This document shows, piece by piece, positions 11,791 through 64,000 of a DNA stretch of 64,000 bases. The notes beneath the pieces were generated by a model, which searched no databases, was not told the DNA's origin, and was given only the letters and a program-made list of their open reading frames with translations. Location: assembly GCA_947650365.1 (NCBI GenBank), contig OX393550.1:97599924-97663923 (forward strand). Direction: 5' to 3'. A program made the position numbers and the translations under genes. Source of the stretch: Chamaelirium japonicum (taxonomy: Eukaryota; Streptophyta; Magnoliopsida; Liliales; Melanthiaceae). Positions within the stretch are counted from its first letter, which is position 1; every line of letters begins with the position of its first letter.

Positions 11791-13551
11791 TTGTTTGCAT
11801 TGGGCCACAACAAATCGTGTTATTATGGACAGGAACACGAATTTTGGTTAACGGTACCGTAAAAATAAACATAAATCGACAACCACATGCAGTTGAATTA
11901 TTAAACCAACTTTCTTTGTACCTCCACATTGAGCTTTCAATTATACAAGGAATGAATTGAAGATATTAAGCAACTTAAACCAACTTTCCATAAGAAAATA
12001 AACATAGATATAGAGGCTTCATCAAAAAATAAGATCATATTGATATTTACAGAAGTTGAAAATTCCCCACATCAAATTAAATTTGAGAAAATGAAGAATG
12101 AATACACTTATCTTCTCAAAAAGAAAACAGTCTTATGATGCTTCCCTAGTTGTCAAACTTGCATTACAAGACAGGTGATAAGAGGCATGAGGCGCTTCAA
12201 ATTACAAAGTTAAATGTCCCAATCAACAATACCGTCGGTATGGTTACCATGCATTATGTGCAGATTTTATTGCATCAATTCAGGTAGTGAAGTCTTTTTG
12301 CCTCACATCTTCCACCAATCTTCATCTTTACAACCTAAGGGATACAATTTAAGGAAAATCTCTGCAAAATTACCTAAAGATTAGGCTGGTTTAAAAACAA
12401 ATAAATCCATTGAAAATAACGACACAACAACAAGGGTCTTGTTTTATATATCCATGAGCAGTTCCCTAGTTCCAACCAAGTCAATTTTATTTTTCCTTCA
12501 ATAACGAATAGCTCTTCCCTCTATGCTCTAGGAGAACCATCTCGGATTTTTGTAACACACTCAAATCACCATCACTTACTGTTCTCTCATAAGATCCTTC
12601 CTTGCCTCCTTAGGAGGGCTATCTTTGGCTTTTATAGCACAAGACAGAACTACATTTTGTTCCCAATCATTTCGCTCTCCTTTCTTAACCCCAATTAAAT
12701 GATTCATTGAAATATGGAAAAGGGTAACATGCCAAGTACAAGAAATATTATTGGTGCAAATGAAAACTTAAAGGATAATTAAAAAAAGAAACAAAATAAG
12801 CAACGGAAAGGGGTAAGCTACTTATAACATAAATACAGAAATAAACAGAACAGACAATGGAAAGCACTAAGCTAAGAAAAATGTTAAGGTTATGCAAATG
12901 GTATGAACATTGTGATTAACAACAAAAAATACCAAGGATCATTCTGGTAATTTTTATAGGTGAAGAAAATGGAAGGAAAGAGGAAATGGATGCCAAGGAA
13001 GTGGTTGAGTTGGACAGTTATATAAGAGATTAAGTCATAAGAAAACTAGATGTAAGAAAAAGTGAAAAATGGAATACAATTAGTGAGGTAGATATGTATC
13101 CGGTGATGTTGATAAGTAGAATGTAGAAAAGTAAAAATGTAGGATGCAAATATTCTACTTAAAATGTTAACAATTGGGTGGTCATGCACAGTGGAGCATT
13201 ATGAAAATGAATATGAAACATAACCAGAGTAATACACCATGTTTTACAATTGCATTTAGCCTAGAGTTTGAATCTGAATATCATGGTCCAGAGCAGAAGA
13301 CCTATACTTTAACAAGAAAAACACGAGTTTTAAGAAAAGAAATTAGAGCATGAAAGCTAAAAGCTACAAAAGTATGGAGTGTTGAAGGAACCGAGCAGCA
13401 GATGCAATTCCAAGTTGGATACAAAGATACTCAAGTCAGGCTCATTATTCCATCCAAAACAACTAAATTCTTTAAACAAAACGAATGCTTTAAAATAGGG
13501 CATAGATCACTTATTTGGAAATAAAAACAATGAGAAGAGCATGTTCAGTAC
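11791..13551 (-). other. MON2 intron sequence, no further feature seen
   Basis: AT-rich unique-looking sequence between the dispersed repeat and exon j. I see no exon of MON2, no transposon ends and no long ORF. It is presumed intron. Confidence 0.5.
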
Positions 13552-60137
<46,586 letters not shown>

Positions 60138-62949
60138 CTGGAATAAAGAAAGCAAACTCTGCTGAAACGGTTGCTTTCTTCAAAGATACAGAAAACATGA
60201 TGACTCCAATTTCTAATTTAGCAATATTAAAAATCAGAAATGTAATGATTTACTGCAGCCATGACATTAAAAGAAAAACTCGATGAAAGAGCTGAAATCC
60301 TATAATGCTACAACAAGACTGAGAAGGCATTGAAGTATGATGTCTTACCATTTCTATATGGTCAACGGATGTGCACAAGAGTGGTGGGTACAAACAAATG
60401 GCTAAAACTCCCGTCCTATATGCAAAGATCTGACACACCTAAATGTTCCTATACTGCAAATATAAGAAACTTAAAACTAGAGCTTAAATGAATAAAAATA
60501 ACATGCCCCATGCATGTACTCAAACCAAACTTTCAAGAATGAAAATGTCCACAATCAACAGATTACTTGAGTGTTTCTCTTCACTTTCTTAGAAGAGGAA
60601 CGAAGTTTTGAACAATGACCTCGTGGACCAATGATTTTCTAAGGGTTGAATGATAAACTAAATGCTTAATGTATTTGAAGATTTTGGCTTCTAACACGTG
60701 GATGATACATAGTAGTAAACAATCCAAACACTACACTGGAAAGTCGCATGATTTCTACAACCAGAGCACATCAAAGCCAGGTTCACAAGATCGATGGCAA
60801 AAAAGAAAAACAATCGACTGATAGATGGCGGCGATGTACTCTAATCATCAAAACTGCTGTCTTTCAACTATCAAGCATGATGGGCTTTCCAATGGATGGC
60901 ATGAATCCATTCCCTATATACAATATGCAACCAACATACCAAAAAACAAACATACCAAAAAACAAACAGTTCAGATGACTAAATGTTTAGCTTATAGTTG
61001 TAGCCCAAATCAAGTAATCAATGCATACATGATCTTAATCCTCAAATGGAGGCTATAAAGTGGAAATATTTAATAATTAATCAATAGAAGAAAAGCTAAT
61101 AAGTGCTCACAACATTTTTTAATTTAATCCTAAGATAAAGGTTTAAATTTTAAGGATATGGAGGAGCTAGGATTTCAATTTTCAAGGATTTTCAGATCTT
61201 GCTGTAAAAAACTTACTTTGAACTTATTCGTAAATAAATCAGAAATGAAGGAAAATTGGAAAGAAAAAACATGGGTTAGTTTTTTTCAGAATGGACAGAA
61301 CAATGGTATCGCAAAAGGTCACATTTATGGAACGGTTGAAGTAGACTCAAGGGCTTATAGACGTGCTGGAAAATAAATTGGCTAAAAACAGTTAAATGTG
61401 TGATGTAAAACAAATTAAATAAATTATGCATAAAGTAGAGGTTGAAGATAAAAACATAGGAGAAAAGAAAGGACTAACTCAGGAATCCGATCATAGATTC
61501 AAATTTTATTAATTCCAAAATAATACCACCCTAACTCCATAAATCCCCATAGATATATATACAAGAACCTTAAAGATAAGATCCAGGTCAAACTTAACCA
61601 TGTAAAGTATGCCTCCAATCATGAACTCTACTTAAGATAGAAAAAGAAAATATGAGAAACCATTTAATTTAAAATCTGTGAATGTTTCACTTAAAAATGA
61701 TATGATCACCTATTAAATTATAGAGATCACCCTATTAAAATCAGAAATATGATTAAAAATAATATCGAATTAAGCAAACTTGCTAGAAAAACAGCATATA
61801 AATAAATCCTGAAATGAAGTCCAGACGGATGATGACATAAATTCAATTCCGATGTGCAAACTTCACCGTCATGTTTATTTCGGACCAAAGACAAACTATG
61901 CCTCACACCTAAAAAGCGTACATTTTGTCAATTTATGGATAACCCCGCTAATTGTTACTATTTGTAACTCGACTGTCCACGTATCAAGATAATTTGCAAA
62001 ACCCAATTTATTTTAAAAAATAAATAAAGTGCCCTCCTCTGCAATCGCTGACCATTGTTTGAAATTTCGATCAAAATACTGAAATTTCATTGAAACATTT
62101 TAGTTTCCCCCGCGGGCGAAACAAAAGGGGGTTTTAAACCTGGACCCGTTTCGGTTTCGGAGAAGTTTCTAGAATTCAGGGGAAATTCAGTCTTTTCGTC
62201 AAAATTTCAACTGAGACAGTGGGGCCCCAGTGAAACCACGTGTTGTCCCCCCGGTTTCATTGTCTACTTCACCGAAGTTTCAGCGCTTCGTGGATTCATC
62301 GGATTCGCTGGATTTTGCCATATCTTGTAGGATTTCGTCTCCAGGTCTTGCCCCCCGATTCACCGGATCTCGCCCCCTGATTCACCATATCTTGTCGGAT
62401 CTCGTCGGATTCGCCGGATCTCGCCATCGGATCACCGATTTTTGACAAATCTTTGCTCGGATTTGCCAAATCTTGCCGAATATGTATACACAACTATAAA
62501 AAAACTTAAATTTCAAATTTCAAAAAAAAATCCAGTAAAAAATCTTTTTTTGACCATTGTGATATTTTTTGTCATTAAGGTCGAAATTTCAAAATTTTGG
62601 TTTTTGCCTGGACCAAAACCAGATACGAAACCAAAGTTTAAAACCAAGCCGCTTACATTGCCTCCCACCCCATGGTAAAGCAATGATATGGGAGAGGTGC
62701 ACTTGGCAATCGAAGGCAGCCAGCAGTCACCATAGGTTCCATGAAATGATTGGGGAGAAAAAAAACTAAGAAAATATTTACAAGTGGGGGTCAAGTTGTA
62801 TATAGATGGGAGAGTTGCCGAAAAAATGGTAAAATGTAGTAGATTATAAGTATATATTACAAAATAATCTATATTGCAAATAACACAATATTCCACGAGA
62901 GAACATAACACATTTTAGTGGACTGGCACTTCGTGTGCGATATGGTGAT
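60138..62949 (-). other. MON2 intron sequence upstream of exon a
   Basis: AT-rich sequence without a recognised MON2 exon. Between 62040 and 62660 there are repeated gaaatttc words and ggatctcgccgga-type units (62280-62480). These suggest a degenerate non-autonomous transposon, but ends and duplications could not be found. Confidence 0.45.
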
Positions 62950-63436
62950 CAGTGTTCTAAAAAGCGGCTTAGGCTGCCTTGGCACTAGAAGGCCCCCCAC
63001 CGCCCACCTTAGCCCCTAGGCGGTGCAGAAAAGCAACCCAGGCCGCTAGGCGAGGCTAGGCAGCCGCCCAAGCGAACCCGGGTAGGTCCAGGCGAGCCTA
63101 GTTACTAGAACAAATATAGATGCTATTCTATTGTTAGTAATCTTGAATTTATGGTTTGGATTGTACTAAAACAATGGATATTATGATATTATCTAATAAC
63201 ATCATGCTTGCTTTTGTTCTTATTAATCTTGAGTTTATGATTATATAAACGATGCACGCTCTTTAAAATAATAGTTGGGATAATCTTGAATCTATAGTAA
63301 AGTTTGAAAGTTATATATTATATATAATATCAAAATAATAATTAAAATAATTTAAAAAAAGCAAAACACCTAGGCAGCCTAGACGTTAGAAGGCCCCCCA
63401 CCGCCCAACTAACTCCTAGCGCTTTTTAGAACATTA
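62950..63436. mobile_element. Non-autonomous hAT-like element
   Basis: The 487-bp element has ends CAGTGTTCTAAAAAGCG and (complement) TAATGTTCTAAAAAGCG. It has 8-bp duplications with one mismatch, ATGGTGAT (62942-62949) and ACGGTGAT (63437-63444). Both ends carry ggcccccc-accgccca words in the same orientation. It is non-coding. Confidence 0.82.
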
Positions 63437-63469
63437 ACGGTGATAGGAAAGCAAAATACTGATAACGTC

Positions 63470-64000
63470 AAATACTGAGAACAACTAAGAGATGTAATCA
63501 CTAAAACCTTAAATGAAAGCCATTTCTTTGAGATGTGTAACAAGTTGAGCACGATTAATATTTATTCTCGAGCTTAGGGGGAATTATAGTGTGTGTGTGT
63601 GTGTGTGTGTGTAATAATAGTAGTTTCGTATGTGTAGTACTAGTAGTGCATACACTAGTTCATTATAAAAGGAAAAGCACACACCTACTGGCCCCCTCCT
63701 TCATTCTAATCAACCTCCTTCCCCCCTCCTTCATTCTAATCAAACTCTAAAAACCCTAATTCAGTCCCCTTTATACACTAGTGCATGATGAAGATGTTTT
63801 TGGTGTTATAGATGATGATGACTTATATTAGATGTTTTGATGATTGATAACTCTTGTTACTTGTTAGAAACTAGATGTTTTGTAGTCATAACTTATAAAT
63901 TCGGTAGATGTATTGATTAGGAATTAATGAGTCTGAGCAATTCCTCTCCAAGCAGGAGAGGATGGGGTTAAGCCTACCCAAGCTAATTTATTAATAAAAA
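63470..64000 (+). mobile_element. Copia fossil, 3' remnant with start of LTR
   Basis: DVITKTLNESHFFEMCNKLS at about 63491-63550 matches the C-terminus of Copia RNase H. It is followed by INIYSRA, a purine tract (agggggaa, about 63576-63583) and an LTR-like start with (TG)n and a tataaaagg at 63664-63672. Upstream parts are missing, and the LTR runs off the window. Confidence 0.65.
63590..63612. repeat. (TG)n microsatellite
   Basis: About 11-12 TG units at the start of the LTR-like sequence. Confidence 0.9.

Noticed and set aside
60349-60429. Phase-0, 81-nt stretch with AG/GT borders upstream of MON2 exon a (minus strand)
   Set aside because: The encoded IFAYRTGVLAICLYPPLLCT does not resemble the expected MON2 segment before DNMAQAL, so I did not call it an exon.
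62040-62660. hAT-like element suggested by a cattgtttgaaatttcg word
   Set aside because: No matching right end or 8-bp duplication could be found.

Overview
The window is nuclear DNA from a flowering plant. It has plant-type splice sites, a MON2-like host gene, a dirigent gene, and Mutator, hAT, Copia, Gypsy and LINE elements of plant type. Host introns reach 20 kb, which points to a large, transposon-rich genome. The lineage (monocot, magnoliid or other) cannot be settled from the sequence alone.

The main result is that nearly the whole window belongs to one host gene on the minus strand. Ten short exons (275 codons, 825 nt) lie at 60137-60064, 59983-59828, 59591-59474, 59241-59186, 44848-44794, 44693-44637, 44519-44418, 24242-24162, 24047-23995 and 13624-13552. 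They join with consistent phase and GT/AG borders into part of a MON2-like (DCB/HUS, Arf-GEF-related) trafficking protein. Their introns measure 80, 236, 232, 14337, 100, 117, 20175, 114 and 10370 bp. The gene continues past both ends of the window.

The introns hold the rest. (i) 1504-11550: an apparently whole Mutator-like element with 9-bp target duplications, long terminal inverted repeats, a MURA transposase gene (+) and an Ulp1-type cysteine protease gene (-). It sits inside an older dispersed repeat. (ii) 13799-19941: three non-autonomous hAT-like elements with 8-bp duplications and an old LTR element lacking pol. (iii) 21898-23038: a solo LTR. (iv) 25.7-32.4 kb: a LINE fossil split by a Copia fossil (26370-31919). 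(v) 32.8-42.96 kb: sixteen fold-back elements, most ending in (TA)n microsatellites (Micron-like). They share a hairpin core but carry different ends. Among them lies a Helitron-like segment with an intact dirigent ORF and a carboxylesterase fragment. (vi) 45551-52601: a small LTR element whose 3' LTR was hit by a Gypsy-lineage gag-protease element. (vii) 54-64 kb: two more hAT-like elements, degenerate tandem repeats, the 5'-most MON2 exons of the window, and a Copia 3' remnant at the right edge.

The MON2-like gene, the MULE genes and the dirigent ORF are the only coding units that look intact. I found no tRNA, rRNA or CRISPR.
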